Below are positions 43,385-52,526 of a DNA stretch of 64,000 bases, one piece after another (position 1 is the first letter of the stretch; each line of letters opens with the position of its first letter). A program made the position numbers and the translations under genes. The notes under the pieces are model-generated. The model had not been told where the DNA came from. It made no database searches and saw only the letters and a list, made by a program, of their open reading frames with translations. Origin of the DNA: Muricauda sp. SCSIO 65647. GTDB lineage: Bacteria; Bacteroidota; Bacteroidia; Flavobacteriales; Flavobacteriaceae. Location of the stretch: the NCBI RefSeq assembly GCF_021534965.1, contig NZ_CP091037.1, forward strand, positions 536,501 through 600,500, in the 5' to 3' direction.

Positions 43385-44218
43385 TTAAAGATAAAAATCT
43401 TTGAGGTCATTGGCATCGGTAAGATCGGGCAATCGTTCTGACCTGGAATAACATATGAGACTCTTTGAGTGTCTCGCAACGACATTGCGAACGGCTTCTG
43501 GCAGCTCTTTTTCGCCCCTATCAGGATTGATTGGGCAATGCACTAGAAACGGATAAATTTCGGCACCTGAAAAACTGAATATGTTCATGCTGATTCGCAG
43601 CTCCCCGAAAACATCAAGATATTTATCCATTTCCTTAAGGCTCGGTTTCTCAACTATTTGTTTGAGAAACCCATCTGGGGAGATGGCCATGACGGCATAT
43701 TTTGCAAGGCGTTCTTTAGCAAAGCCAAGTCCTGAGCCACTATACCCGATGGTGGCGTGCGGTACACTTCTTTTTTTTCGCAGTATATGCAGTGCCTCTG
43801 TCGAATACAAGTTATCACCGTTACATACCGTGAAAGATGATTCTTGAAGTTTTGGGTGTTGGTCTAAGCATTGCAATAGTGCATCGGCAGTGCCCAATGG
43901 TTTCTCTCGCCCTTTTGGAATGTGCTGTATGGCAAAACGAACATTCAATTGTGGGATTTCATTTTCTGCCAAAAACTGCTTAAAACCCTCATTTTCTTTT
44001 GCAGTTATCAAATAGACATTGGAATAACCCGCCTTTGCAGCGTTTTTGAAGAGGTAATACAATAGCGGTTTTCCGCTTTTTCCCAAGGGAATAAGGCTTT
44101 TGTGCAGTTTCAGTGCCGCATTTTTTACCAAATCGTCCAATTCGGCAGTTTCTAGACTTCTTTTCATCCGCGAGGAAGCCCCGCCCGCCATAATGACCAA
44201 ACTGTCATTTGTCATCAT
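43385..44218 (-). CDS. Nucleotidyltransferase (sugar-phosphate NTP transferase family)
   Basis: The 277 residues show the Rossmann-like NTP transferase fold. The N-terminal LVIMAGGASSRMKRS has the GGxxSR loop and a following KSLIPLGKSGKPLLYYLFKN. FTVCNGDNLYSTEALHIL has the metal-binding Asp. Specificity is not evident. It overlaps the GHMP kinase gene by four bases, which suggests that the two act in sequence: sugar to sugar-1-phosphate to NDP-sugar. Confidence 0.85.
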   Translation of the reverse strand: MMTNDSLVIMAGGASSRMKRSLETAELDDLVKNAALKLHKSLIPLGKSGKPLLYYLFKNAAKAGYSNVYLITAKENEGFKQFLAENEIPQLNVRFAIQHIPKGREKPLGTADALLQCLDQHPKLQESSFTVCNGDNLYSTEALHILRKKRSVPHATIGYSGSGLGFAKERLAKYAVMAISPDGFLKQIVEKPSLKEMDKYLDVFGELRISMNIFSFSGAEIYPFLVHCPINPDRGEKELPEAVRNVVARHSKSLICYSRSERLPDLTDANDLKDFYL

Positions 44219-45270
44219 ATTTTTGTCAGTTTTGTTTCATATGTCGCCAAGGCACCTGCTGCCAAAAAAGCATCGATCACCTTTTGTTCGTCTTTCTTTT
44301 CAGCGATGGCCACCATACAGCCACCACCCCCCGAACCGATGGTTTTGGCTCCCAACGCCCCAGCCTTTCTGGCTGCATCCATCATTCTGGCCATTTCTGG
44401 CGGTGTATTTTTGATCTTGTCATGGAGAATGTCTTGATGTGCGTTCATCAATTCTCCTAACAACCCTATATCGACCGTGTCTTTTTTCAGCTCTTCTTTT
44501 GCTTTCAATGTGATCACATAGTTATGCACGGCCGCATACCAATATGGCCGGTACTCTTTTGGAACAGCGCCGACATATCGTTCGTAATCTGCTTCTACGG
44601 CATTCTTCATCATAAATTCAGGAAACGCTTCTTGCACGGTTGCAATGGCTCTTTGCCCATAGACCCTACCATTGTTCAATACCTCGAGTGTTTCTTTTGA
44701 AATTCCTGATTCGGCCACGATCACGGCACCAAGGTTATTGTTCAAGGGTGTGCTTTGACCTGTTTGGGTATCGATAAAGAGCAACCCGCCCTGGGCAATG
44801 GTATATTGATCCATCAAGCCTCCCGGTTGGTTGAAATATAGAACTTCTGCCTCATAGGCCCACTGCCCAATCTGTGCGTCACTGACCCGAACAGGTTCAT
44901 TCTGTATAGATAGTAGAAAGCGTAGCCAAGCCACCACAAGGGCCGAAGAACTGGATAGGCCGGCATTGATGGGAATGTTCCCCGAAATCTCAATATCATG
45001 GCCCATATCGAATTGGAAGCCTTTTTGCTTCAATACGGCCATCACCGAACGAAAATAATCGTTGGGTTTGATCTTGTTTAAATCATCATCCAAAGAAACA
45101 ATCAGCCGTTTTCCTGTATCAAGAAGCTGTATGTCAAAAATCTCTCTTTGGTTTGGATTGGCCTTAAGACAGATGAACCTGTCTATTGTGCCCGCAATGA
45201 CCGGAAGCCCTAAATAATCTTGATGATCCCCAAAGAAACAGATCCTGGCAGGCACTTTTATCGAAACCAT
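44215..45270 (-). CDS. GHMP-family kinase (galactokinase/sugar kinase-like)
   Basis: The 351 residues carry the GHMP kinase motifs: KVPARICFFGDHQDYLGLPV (substrate-binding N-terminal segment, like GEHxDYxxG of galactokinase), the ATP loop PINAGLSSSSALVVAW and a C-terminal GAKTIGSGGGGCMVAI. The exact substrate is unknown; candidates are hexoses or amino sugars. It sits between a nucleotidyltransferase and a GH109-like enzyme, which suggests sugar salvage. Confidence 0.85.
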   Translation of the reverse strand: MVSIKVPARICFFGDHQDYLGLPVIAGTIDRFICLKANPNQREIFDIQLLDTGKRLIVSLDDDLNKIKPNDYFRSVMAVLKQKGFQFDMGHDIEISGNIPINAGLSSSSALVVAWLRFLLSIQNEPVRVSDAQIGQWAYEAEVLYFNQPGGLMDQYTIAQGGLLFIDTQTGQSTPLNNNLGAVIVAESGISKETLEVLNNGRVYGQRAIATVQEAFPEFMMKNAVEADYERYVGAVPKEYRPYWYAAVHNYVITLKAKEELKKDTVDIGLLGELMNAHQDILHDKIKNTPPEMARMMDAARKAGALGAKTIGSGGGGCMVAIAEKKDEQKVIDAFLAAGALATYETKLTKI

Positions 45271-45273
45271 CGA

Positions 45274-46671
45274 TCAGGGAATTAGTTCGAGGGGTTTGGT
45301 ATTCTTCCATTCCCCGCGGGTAAAATCAGGAAACGGTTGTGGTGCCCCACCACTGGCCACCGAGCGTTCGCTCAGAGGTGCCACGGCGCTCCAGAAACAG
45401 CCTTCATAAACGTTTTGATCAAGGGGTAGTCCCTTTTGCAAACATTCGACGATACGATACACCATAATGCCATCCATACCCCCATGGCCGCTATCTTTGG
45501 CCGTTTCATTCAGCCTTTTGTACAAAGCATGGTCATACTTTTCATATAGCGCCTGCAATTGTCCGCCCTGTACCCATGAATGATGATCTTCGGTCAAGCC
45601 TTCAACGCCCCCTTCAAGGGCCACACGGGTAGGAAAACCCGCCAATGCTCCTTTCGTTCCTTGTATAAGGTTCAGGCGTGTGTACGGACGCGGACTTGTT
45701 TCATCCCACTGCACCAAAATAGTACGTCCCAAGGCGGTCTTGATAATAGAGGTGTTCATGTCACCCCCTTTATAAGCGAGTTGGTTCCACTGATGGTCTG
45801 ACGAATAGTTCTTCTCGGCATAGGCTTTTCTTCCCAGAGCAGGAGTAGAATAGGAAACTAAAGTGCCAAAAGTATCTTCTCCCCTACCCAAATTCATGTA
45901 TTGGGCCACTGGACCCAGTCCATGGGTCGGGTAGAGATTTCCATTTCGTTTTACATAATGGTGGGTACGCCAAGAACCCGTTCCTCTTTCTACCTCGTTC
46001 ATTTGCCCCCGCAACTCATGAATATAGGCGGCTTCGGCATGTAGCAAATCTCCGATGACCCCTTGTCGGCACATATTGAGGAACATCAGCTCGTCACGGC
46101 CATAGTTGACATTTTCCATCATCATGCAGTGCTTCTGGGTGCGCTCAGCGGTATCGACAATGTCCCACATTTCTTGCAGTGTGACCGCGATCGGAACTTC
46201 GACAAAGGCATGTGCCCCCCGGTTCATCACCTCGATGGCCATCGGCGCATGGTTGTGCCAGTTGGTAGCGATAAAGACCACATCGGGCCGTACCTCTCTT
46301 AACATCAAGCGCCACTTGTCTTCACCACCATAGTATTCGGCAATATTTTGGTGTCGTTCTGTACCGGCAACCTCTTTGACCCATTGCACCTTTTGTTTGA
46401 CCAGATCTTCATATAAATCGCTAATGGCAACGACCTCGGTGTTGGGCAGTGCCGCCAAGAATTTTAAATGTGTACCGCCACGCGCACCAACCCCAATAAA
46501 AGCCGCACGGACGGTCGCTAACTTTGGAGCGGCAAATCCACCCATATATTCAGTATTCTGAGGTCTTTCAGAATGCCCAAGCATATATTCTGGGAATAAC
46601 GACCAAGAGCCAAGAGCCGCCGTGGACAGGGTTGTCTTCTTAAGAAAATTTCTTCGGTCAAGTTTTGCCAT
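45274..46671 (-). CDS. Gfo/Idh/MocA-family enzyme, GH109 glycosidase-like
   Basis: The 465 residues begin with a twin-arginine signal (DRRNFLKKTTLSTAALGSW), so it is exported folded. The NAD-binding domain is visible in AAFIGVGARGGTHLKFL. The region MENVNYGRDELMFLNMCRQG, HELRGQM and NLYPTHGLGPVAQYMNLGRG matches the GH109 glycosidases, which use a bound NAD+ for hydrolysis of alpha-N-acetylgalactosaminides. Activity on a given sugar is not established by the sequence. The start overlaps the dienelactone-hydrolase stop by one base. Confidence 0.75.
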   Translation of the reverse strand: MAKLDRRNFLKKTTLSTAALGSWSLFPEYMLGHSERPQNTEYMGGFAAPKLATVRAAFIGVGARGGTHLKFLAALPNTEVVAISDLYEDLVKQKVQWVKEVAGTERHQNIAEYYGGEDKWRLMLREVRPDVVFIATNWHNHAPMAIEVMNRGAHAFVEVPIAVTLQEMWDIVDTAERTQKHCMMMENVNYGRDELMFLNMCRQGVIGDLLHAEAAYIHELRGQMNEVERGTGSWRTHHYVKRNGNLYPTHGLGPVAQYMNLGRGEDTFGTLVSYSTPALGRKAYAEKNYSSDHQWNQLAYKGGDMNTSIIKTALGRTILVQWDETSPRPYTRLNLIQGTKGALAGFPTRVALEGGVEGLTEDHHSWVQGGQLQALYEKYDHALYKRLNETAKDSGHGGMDGIMVYRIVECLQKGLPLDQNVYEGCFWSAVAPLSERSVASGGAPQPFPDFTRGEWKNTKPLELIP

Positions 46672-47561
46672 CAGTCCAAATGTTTTTTAAAGAATTTCAT
46701 TGTTCTATCCCAAGCCAATTCAGCAGCTTCTTTATTATAGCGCGGGGTGGATGTATTATGAAAACCATGGTTCACATCAGGGTACATGAACGCTTGGTAT
46801 GCCTTGCCATGCTTTTTTAAGGCCTCTTCATAAGCAGGCCAACCGGCATTGACCCGTTCATCCAATCCGGCAAACTGAAGCATTAAAGGTGCATTGATCT
46901 TATCAATATTTTCTTTGGGCTGCCCACCATAAAAAGGAACAGCAGCAGCCAAATCCGGCACTTTTACCGCCATCATATTGGAAATCCACCCCCCAAAGCA
47001 AAATCCGACCACACCAACTTTGCCCGAACAGTTTGGGTGGTTTTTTAAATACTCAAAAGCAGCGATGAAATCCTCCAACATTTTGTGGCGGTCACGTTTG
47101 CGCTGCATCGTTCGGCCTTCATCGTCATTGCCAGGATAGCCTCCCAAAGGGTGCAAAGCATCAGGGGCCAGGGTAATAAAGCCTGCCAGGGCAGCCCGTC
47201 TGGCCGTATCTTCAATATAGGGGTTCAATCCTCGATTTTCATGTACGACCACGATGCCCCCTAGTTTTCCATCAAAGTTTTTGGGTTTGGAAAGTAAACC
47301 TTTGATTTCTCCACCCCCTTTAGGTGAATTGTAAAAAATGTAATCAGAATCTAAATCAGGACTATTGGGATCGACTAACAGTGTATCCTCATAATTCGGC
47401 ATCATAAAGCTCATTAACGAAGCCACAGTTATTCCACCAACGGCGTAGACAGACAACTTTTCAATAAATTGTCGGCGTTTCAGTTTATTATGTGCATAAT
47501 CGTCATAGAGATCAAACACTTCTTGTTTGATATCCTCCTTTTTTAACTTTTTCATTTTCAA
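46671..47561 (-). CDS. Exported dienelactone hydrolase-family protein
   Basis: The 296-residue alpha/beta hydrolase carries a Tat-like signal (KRRQFIEKLSVYAVGGI) after a 30-residue charged leader, common in this subgroup. The nucleophile is Cys in VGFCFGGWISN, the acid Asp is probably in AGLDERVNAG, and the His is in VNHGFHNTSTP. Substrate is unknown. It is the first gene of the minus-strand operon and is preceded by a remnant of another gene. Confidence 0.88.
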   Translation of the reverse strand: MKMKKLKKEDIKQEVFDLYDDYAHNKLKRRQFIEKLSVYAVGGITVASLMSFMMPNYEDTLLVDPNSPDLDSDYIFYNSPKGGGEIKGLLSKPKNFDGKLGGIVVVHENRGLNPYIEDTARRAALAGFITLAPDALHPLGGYPGNDDEGRTMQRKRDRHKMLEDFIAAFEYLKNHPNCSGKVGVVGFCFGGWISNMMAVKVPDLAAAVPFYGGQPKENIDKINAPLMLQFAGLDERVNAGWPAYEEALKKHGKAYQAFMYPDVNHGFHNTSTPRYNKEAAELAWDRTMKFFKKHLD

Positions 47562-47575
47562 GGATTAAAGTTTCT

Positions 47576-47752
47576 TTAAAATACATTTTCTTCACCGACA
47601 GCGAGTCCAATATTGCCCCCTGCCCCAAAAAGCACATAAATGTTCTCTGAGAGTCTCTCAGAAGTAATGGTAACCGAAGACCAATCACGTTGGGCATTGA
47701 GAAGCGTTGCAAACAAAAGAACAACAACGAGTAGGGTCTTTTGCATTTCCAT
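47576..47752 (-). pseudogene. 5' remnant of an exported metallo-beta-lactamase-fold hydrolase
   Basis: A frame of 58 codons starts MEMQKTLLVVVLLFATLLNA, a signal peptide, and continues ITSERLSENIYVLFGAGGNI and GLAVGEENVF before a stop codon. This is the N-terminal start of exported MBL-fold metallohydrolases, which normally continue with a strand and the HxHxDH metal site over 250 or more residues. Here everything after the first two strands is missing and the dienelactone hydrolase gene begins 14 bases later. I interpret it as a deletion remnant; transcription and translation could still occur. Confidence 0.75.
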
Positions 47753-47791
47753 GATCTTTGTCTGACTAAAGTACGGAAATGTGGGTTTTGT

Positions 47792-50416
47792 TCACTCTAA
47801 ACTCGCCAAACTCTTTTCCAAGGTCTCGATCTTGGCCTCGGCATCAGCTGCCTTTTTACGTTCGAGTTCGACCACTTTAGGTGGAGCGTTGTTCACAAAT
47901 CGTTCGTTCGAAAGCTTTTTTTGAACCGACTGCAAGAAGCCCCGGGTGTAGTTCAGCTCTTCATTGATTTTTTTAACCTCAGCCTCGATATCAACTGCTC
48001 CGTCCATCGGAATGAAATATTCATTGCTCTTCACCCGAAAACTCAAAGCACCTTCAACCGTTTCATTCACCGTGTTGATTTCTGAAATATTGCCCAGTTT
48101 TTTGACGATGGCATCCATTTTTGAACTGATGCCCTCTACATTCAATTCCATAAGCTGTAATGCCTCTTTCTGGGGAATATTCTTTTCTTTTCTGATAGTT
48201 CTTATCCCCGAAATAACTGCTGAAGCAAAATCAAAGGTTTTGATTATTTTTTCATCAATTGATGCTGTCTTTGGCCAATCGGCAATACAGAGTGCATTTT
48301 CAGGTGTTCTTTCTGAGATATGCTGCCATACCTCCTCGGTCAAGAAAGGCATAAATGGATGCAACAGCTTTAGGTTTTCTTCAAATAGGCGAATGACCGT
48401 TTCATATGTTTTTCTGTCTATGGGCTGCTGATATGCAGGTTTCACAATCTCGAGGAGCCATGAACAAAAATCGTCCCAGACCAGTTTATAGATGGCCATC
48501 AGGGCATCTGAAATACGGTATTTGCCAAAATGACCTTCAATTTCTGCCAAGACTTGGTTGAACCGGGCGGTGTACCAATCAACACCTATTTTGGCAGCTT
48601 CGGGTTGATCGATATTGGCAATTTCCCAACCCTTGACCAAGCGAAAGGCGTTCCAAATCTTGTTGGCAAAGTTTGCCCCCTGTTGGCAAAGGGCCTCATC
48701 GAACATTAGATCGTTTCCAGCAGCAGAACTAAGCAATAATCCTACCCGAACGCCATCTGCACCATAATCCGCTATCAATTTTAAGGCATCGGGCGAATTG
48801 CCCAATTGTTTCGACATTTTACGCCGTTGCTTGTCGCGCACCAATCCGGTAAGATATACACTGTCAAACGGTCGCTCGTCGCGAAATTCATACCCCGCCA
48901 CTATCATACGTGCCACCCAGAAAAATAGAATGTCGGGAGCGGTCACCAAATCATTGGTCGGATAGTAATACTTCACTTCTTCGTTGTCGGGATCTAAAAT
49001 GCCGCCGAACACACTGATGGGCCATAACCATGAAGAGAACCATGTATCCAAAACATCAGGGTCTTGGCGTAGCGTCGAGGCGTCGATGTTTGAATTTTTG
49101 GTCTTTGCCTTTTCTAAAGCCTCCTCCTTAGTTTCGGCCACCACAAAATCATTTTGCCCAGTACCGTAATAATAAGCAGGTATTTGCTGACCCCACCAAA
49201 GTTGACGGGAAATATTCCAATCGCGTATGTTCTCCATCCAATGACGGTAGATGTTTTCGAATTTCTTTGGAAAAAACTTTACTTCCCCACTCTTCAACAC
49301 TGCCTCAATAGCGGGCTTTGCCAATTCTTCCATCTTTAAGAACCACTGCTCAGATAATCGCGGCTCGATGACAGCTTTGGTACGTTCAGATAGCCCAACT
49401 TTGTTGGTGTATTGCTCGGTTTTTACCAAATGTCCATTTTCCTCAAGTTCTTTGGCAATCTCTTTTCGAACCACAAAACGGTCTTTGCCTTCATAATGGA
49501 GGCCATAGCTGTTCAAGGAAGCATCCTCATTGAAAATATCGATAACTTCCAAGTTGTGCTTCTCTCCTAAACTTTTATCGTTCTCATCGTGTGCAGGGGT
49601 TACTTTTAAACATCCGGTACCAAACTCAACATCTACATATTCATCTTCAATTATGGGAATTACCCTATTGCAAATGGGCACAATGACCTTTTTCCCCTTC
49701 AGGTGATGGTATCTTTCGTCATCAGGATTGATACAAACCGCCGTATCGCCCAAAATGGTCTCAGGCCGTGTGGTGGCAATAGTCACTTTTTCATCAGAAT
49801 CTTCCACGTCATAGGCCAAATAGTACAACAGCCCTTGTTTTTCCTCATAAACGACCTCTTCATCAGATAGGGTGGTCTTGGCTTCGGGATCCCAGTTTAC
49901 CATACGATACCCACGGTAAATCAGCCCTTTTTGGTACAAATCGACAAAAACCTTGATGACTGAGGCTGACATATCGTCATCCATGGTGAATTTAGTTCGC
50001 TTCCAATCACAAGAACAACCCAGTCTCTTCAATTGTTCTAAAATGACGCCCCCGTATTTATCGGTCCACTCCCAGGCATGTTTCAAAAAGTCTTCCCTAG
50101 AAATGTTGGCCTTTGAGATGCCCTCTTCTTTCAGTTTTGCCACCACTTTGGCTTCAGTGGCTATGGAAGCATGGTCCATGCCGGGCACCCAACAGGCATT
50201 TTTGCCCTGTAAACGCGCCCTGCGAATCAAAACGTCTTGCAGGGTATTGTTGAGCATATGGCCCATGTGCAGCACACCGGTTACGTTGGGTGGCGGAATT
50301 ACGATGGTATAAGGCTCTCTACCATCAGGTTTCGAGCTAAAAAAGTCGTGTTCCAACCAATAGGCATACCAATGCTCTTCTACCCTATTGGGCTCATATT
50401 TTGATGCTATCTGCAT
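47792..50416 (-). CDS. valS: Valyl-tRNA synthetase
   Basis: This class I aminoacyl-tRNA synthetase has 874 residues from the ATG at 50416 ([20 protein letters not shown]). A longer open frame upstream is non-homologous and would cover the promoter. The HIGH motif is HMGH in [15 protein letters not shown], the KMSKS loop is [12 protein letters not shown], and the editing domain is visible around [21 protein letters not shown] coiled C-terminal tRNA-binding helix ends the protein. The 200-base upstream region contains divergent promoters. Confidence 0.97.
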   Translation of the reverse strand: MQIASKYEPNRVEEHWYAYWLEHDFFSSKPDGREPYTIVIPPPNVTGVLHMGHMLNNTLQDVLIRRARLQGKNACWVPGMDHASIATEAKVVAKLKEEGISKANISREDFLKHAWEWTDKYGGVILEQLKRLGCSCDWKRTKFTMDDDMSASVIKVFVDLYQKGLIYRGYRMVNWDPEAKTTLSDEEVVYEEKQGLLYYLAYDVEDSDEKVTIATTRPETILGDTAVCINPDDERYHHLKGKKVIVPICNRVIPIIEDEYVDVEFGTGCLKVTPAHDENDKSLGEKHNLEVIDIFNEDASLNSYGLHYEGKDRFVVRKEIAKELEENGHLVKTEQYTNKVGLSERTKAVIEPRLSEQWFLKMEELAKPAIEAVLKSGEVKFFPKKFENIYRHWMENIRDWNISRQLWWGQQIPAYYYGTGQNDFVVAETKEEALEKAKTKNSNIDASTLRQDPDVLDTWFSSWLWPISVFGGILDPDNEEVKYYYPTNDLVTAPDILFFWVARMIVAGYEFRDERPFDSVYLTGLVRDKQRRKMSKQLGNSPDALKLIADYGADGVRVGLLLSSAAGNDLMFDEALCQQGANFANKIWNAFRLVKGWEIANIDQPEAAKIGVDWYTARFNQVLAEIEGHFGKYRISDALMAIYKLVWDDFCSWLLEIVKPAYQQPIDRKTYETVIRLFEENLKLLHPFMPFLTEEVWQHISERTPENALCIADWPKTASIDEKIIKTFDFASAVISGIRTIRKEKNIPQKEALQLMELNVEGISSKMDAIVKKLGNISEINTVNETVEGALSFRVKSNEYFIPMDGAVDIEAEVKKINEELNYTRGFLQSVQKKLSNERFVNNAPPKVVELERKKAADAEAKIETLEKSLASLE

Positions 50417-50531
50417 AATTTCGGTACAGTTTTTGTCGAAAAAGAAAACGAATCGGTCATTTTGAGTGAAAAGCGATAAAACATGAAAACTGCGATTCTG
50501 TTGAAAAATGGCCAATCCACGAAATACGAAA

Positions 50532-50560
50532 CAAAAATAAGTAACGTTATTACATAACAA
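50532..50560 (-). promoter_or_regulatory. Promoter of valS
   Basis: On the minus strand TTG (50560-50558) and TATTTTTG (50539-50532) are separated by 18 bases. Transcription would begin near 50527, giving a leader of about 110 bases before the valS ATG. No T-box or clear terminator was seen in that leader. Confidence 0.6.
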
Positions 50561-50567
50561 AAGAATT

Positions 50568-50598
50568 TTGGATGCGGTTGTGAAAACAACTACTTTTG
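50568..50598 (+). promoter_or_regulatory. Promoter of the DUF1573 gene
   Basis: TTG (50568-50570) and TACTTTTG (50591-50598) are separated by 20 bases, a good Bacteroidota consensus match. The -33 region is eight bases from that of the divergent valS promoter. Confidence 0.65.
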
Positions 50599-50617
50599 AA
50601 ATTCACCCAAAACTAAA

Positions 50618-51007
50618 ATGATGAAAAAAATTGTATTGTTGTTATTTGTCGGGTTATTGGCCGTAGGTATCAAAGCTCAAGAAAACACTGCGAAAATTGA
50701 GTTTAAGACCGAGACCATTAATTATGGCGAAATTGAAAAGGGAAGCGATGGGGTGCGTGTTTTTGAATTTACGAACACCGGTGATGCCCCTTTGGTCATC
50801 AGCGATGTAAAATCTAGCTGCGGATGTACGATCCCCAAAAAACCTGAGGCTCCCATTATGCCAGGTGAAACCGGTGAGATTCAGGTCAAGTATGACACTA
50901 AGAGGGTCGGGCCTATCAGAAAGGCGGTCACCGTGACCTCTAATGCCGATACGCCAACCAAAATTCTTAAAATTAAAGGATTGGTAAAGGATGGTGGAGC
51001 TAAATAA
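50618..51007 (+). CDS. DUF1573 domain exported protein
   Basis: The 129 residues have a signal peptide (KKIVLLLFVGLLAVGIKAQ) and one DUF1573 Ig-like domain (ASH/HYDIN-like). The conserved stretch is FEFTNTGDAPLVISDVKSSC followed by GCTIPKKPEAPI, with the CGC pair. Function is unknown; Bacteroidota export many such proteins. It is transcribed alone from a clear promoter to a strong terminator. The ATG at 50618 is directly followed by a second ATG. Confidence 0.9.
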   Translation: MMKKIVLLLFVGLLAVGIKAQENTAKIEFKTETINYGEIEKGSDGVRVFEFTNTGDAPLVISDVKSSCGCTIPKKPEAPIMPGETGEIQVKYDTKRVGPIRKAVTVTSNADTPTKILKIKGLVKDGGAK

Positions 51008-51024
51008 ACAGTATTTTACCTTAC

Positions 51025-51053
51025 AAAAAAACCCGCTAGTTGCGGGTTTTTTT
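51025..51053. terminator. Bidirectional terminator between the DUF1573 and aspartyl protease genes
   Basis: The stem 51029-51036 pairs with 51042-51049 (AAACCCGC / GCGGGTTT, loop TAGTT). It has a T run on the plus strand (51047-51053) and an A run (51025-51031) that serves as a T run on the minus strand. It can end transcription of both convergent genes. Confidence 0.9.
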
Positions 51054-51055
51054 GT

Positions 51056-52387
51056 TTAGAACAGTTTTTTGAGGATAAAACTAAAGGTCAGATCACGGTT
51101 TGAACGTTCTATAAGTACCCTGATGCGCTTGCCCTCTTTCTCATTGAGCATTTTTAAAATCTCTTGAAGTTTGTATCTGTGCACCCTTTTGCCATTCACT
51201 GCCAGAATAACATCGCCTTGTCTCAGGCCCGCCTCCTCAGCAGGGCTGCCCGCCCGAATGGCAGATACGACAATTTCGGGAACCAAGCTTAACCTTGTTC
51301 GATTTTCAAAAAGTATTTGTACGTTGCCCGTGGGGCCATCATCGTTTTTAACGATCCCTTGCGAGTCGGTAATGCGCTCTGCGATATAACGTACGCCGTT
51401 GTGCTGTAATTCAACACCGGCCAAATTATATTGAAAAGGAGCTTTGAAGTTTCCGTTTTTCTTAAGGGTAATCTCGTTTCTGGTATAATCAAAAACGATA
51501 TTGAATCGCTTGAGAATCTCTGCGCCCACACTCCCGTTGCGATTTCCTAAATTTTTGATGGAATTAAATGATTTCATGTATGGAAAGGCCGCTTTGGCAT
51601 CCTTCAGTGCAAAATCTCCGATACGAACACCGTTTACTTTGGTTCGTTTTCCAAAAATATGCCCGTTTAACCCTTTTCCGAGATAATCTTCATAGTTCTT
51701 ATCTGGAATGTCAATACCATTTTCGGGATCGTGGAACAACCAGACCGCATCACTACTGCCCGTATCGACCAATAGCTTCACAGGAACCTCCCTGTCTCCA
51801 TCTATTAATACTGCCGCATCAATATATGCTTTTCGGTTGATTATATCGAGGGGCAGTGTCTGGCTACGCTTATGCTTTTTTTGGGAATACCGTTGGGGAT
51901 CGTACAATTTCAAAACCTGACTGCCGTAATTTATTTCGACTATGAAATCCCTAAAAAGCTGGTATCCCAATATACCGTGGACCGGAATACCCAATGAGGT
52001 CGAAAAATTAAGGTCTTTATCCAAGACCACGTACAGTGTCTGGTACCTGTTTACGGCATTTCCAATCTTAAAAGTATTGCCCTTTGACTGTAGCGCCTTC
52101 ATAGGTTCACCCTCGCCGAGACCTTTAAGCGTGATTTCAGAGACGTTGTTTATCTGTACCGAATCTTGATCGGAAAGATTGAATAAGATCGGGTTACTGA
52201 CCCCGCTATCGACAATGAACGATAATTTTGCATCATTCACCTCAACAGGAATTACCATGAGGTTATTGATCAACTTAAACTTGACCTTTTGGTACTTTTG
52301 GCCATTGGGTATACCAAATTGTTGAGCCGAAATACAATGACCTAGGCACAAAGCAATGAGTAAGCAATATGTGAGCTTTTTTGTCAA
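51056..52387 (-). CDS. Retropepsin-like aspartyl protease with PDZ domain
   Basis: The 443 residues begin with a signal peptide (TYCLLIALCLGHCISAQ). Two aspartyl-protease lobes are seen: the first with DSG at residues 60-62 (LSFIVDSGVSN) and the second with DTG at 208-210 (VKLLVDTGSSDAVWLF), so both catalytic Asp are within one chain. A PDZ domain occupies about the last 90 residues (IRAGSPAEEAGLRQGDVILA). It is likely a periplasmic or secreted protease. The upstream gap of 139 bases holds no recognisable element. Confidence 0.88.
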   Translation of the reverse strand: MTKKLTYCLLIALCLGHCISAQQFGIPNGQKYQKVKFKLINNLMVIPVEVNDAKLSFIVDSGVSNPILFNLSDQDSVQINNVSEITLKGLGEGEPMKALQSKGNTFKIGNAVNRYQTLYVVLDKDLNFSTSLGIPVHGILGYQLFRDFIVEINYGSQVLKLYDPQRYSQKKHKRSQTLPLDIINRKAYIDAAVLIDGDREVPVKLLVDTGSSDAVWLFHDPENGIDIPDKNYEDYLGKGLNGHIFGKRTKVNGVRIGDFALKDAKAAFPYMKSFNSIKNLGNRNGSVGAEILKRFNIVFDYTRNEITLKKNGNFKAPFQYNLAGVELQHNGVRYIAERITDSQGIVKNDDGPTGNVQILFENRTRLSLVPEIVVSAIRAGSPAEEAGLRQGDVILAVNGKRVHRYKLQEILKMLNEKEGKRIRVLIERSNRDLTFSFILKKLF

Positions 52388-52526
52388 TTCGCTTATTTAT
52401 AACAGGTTGACTCTTTTAAATTTAAGAAATATTTTTATCGAACCCACAAATTTTAACATAACGATAAAAGAAAAGACCTGTTGTTTGGTAGCATTGGTTT
52501 TACCATTTTTGCTTAAAATTTAAAAA

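Noticed and set aside
50417-50531. T-box or other tRNA-sensing leader before valS
   Set aside because: No T-box sequence, specifier stem or terminator was found; T-boxes are also not typical of Bacteroidota.
50417-50560. 48-codon N-terminal extension of valS
   Set aside because: The extra residues are not like ValRS, and the segment contains the divergent promoters; the family N-terminus begins at 50416.
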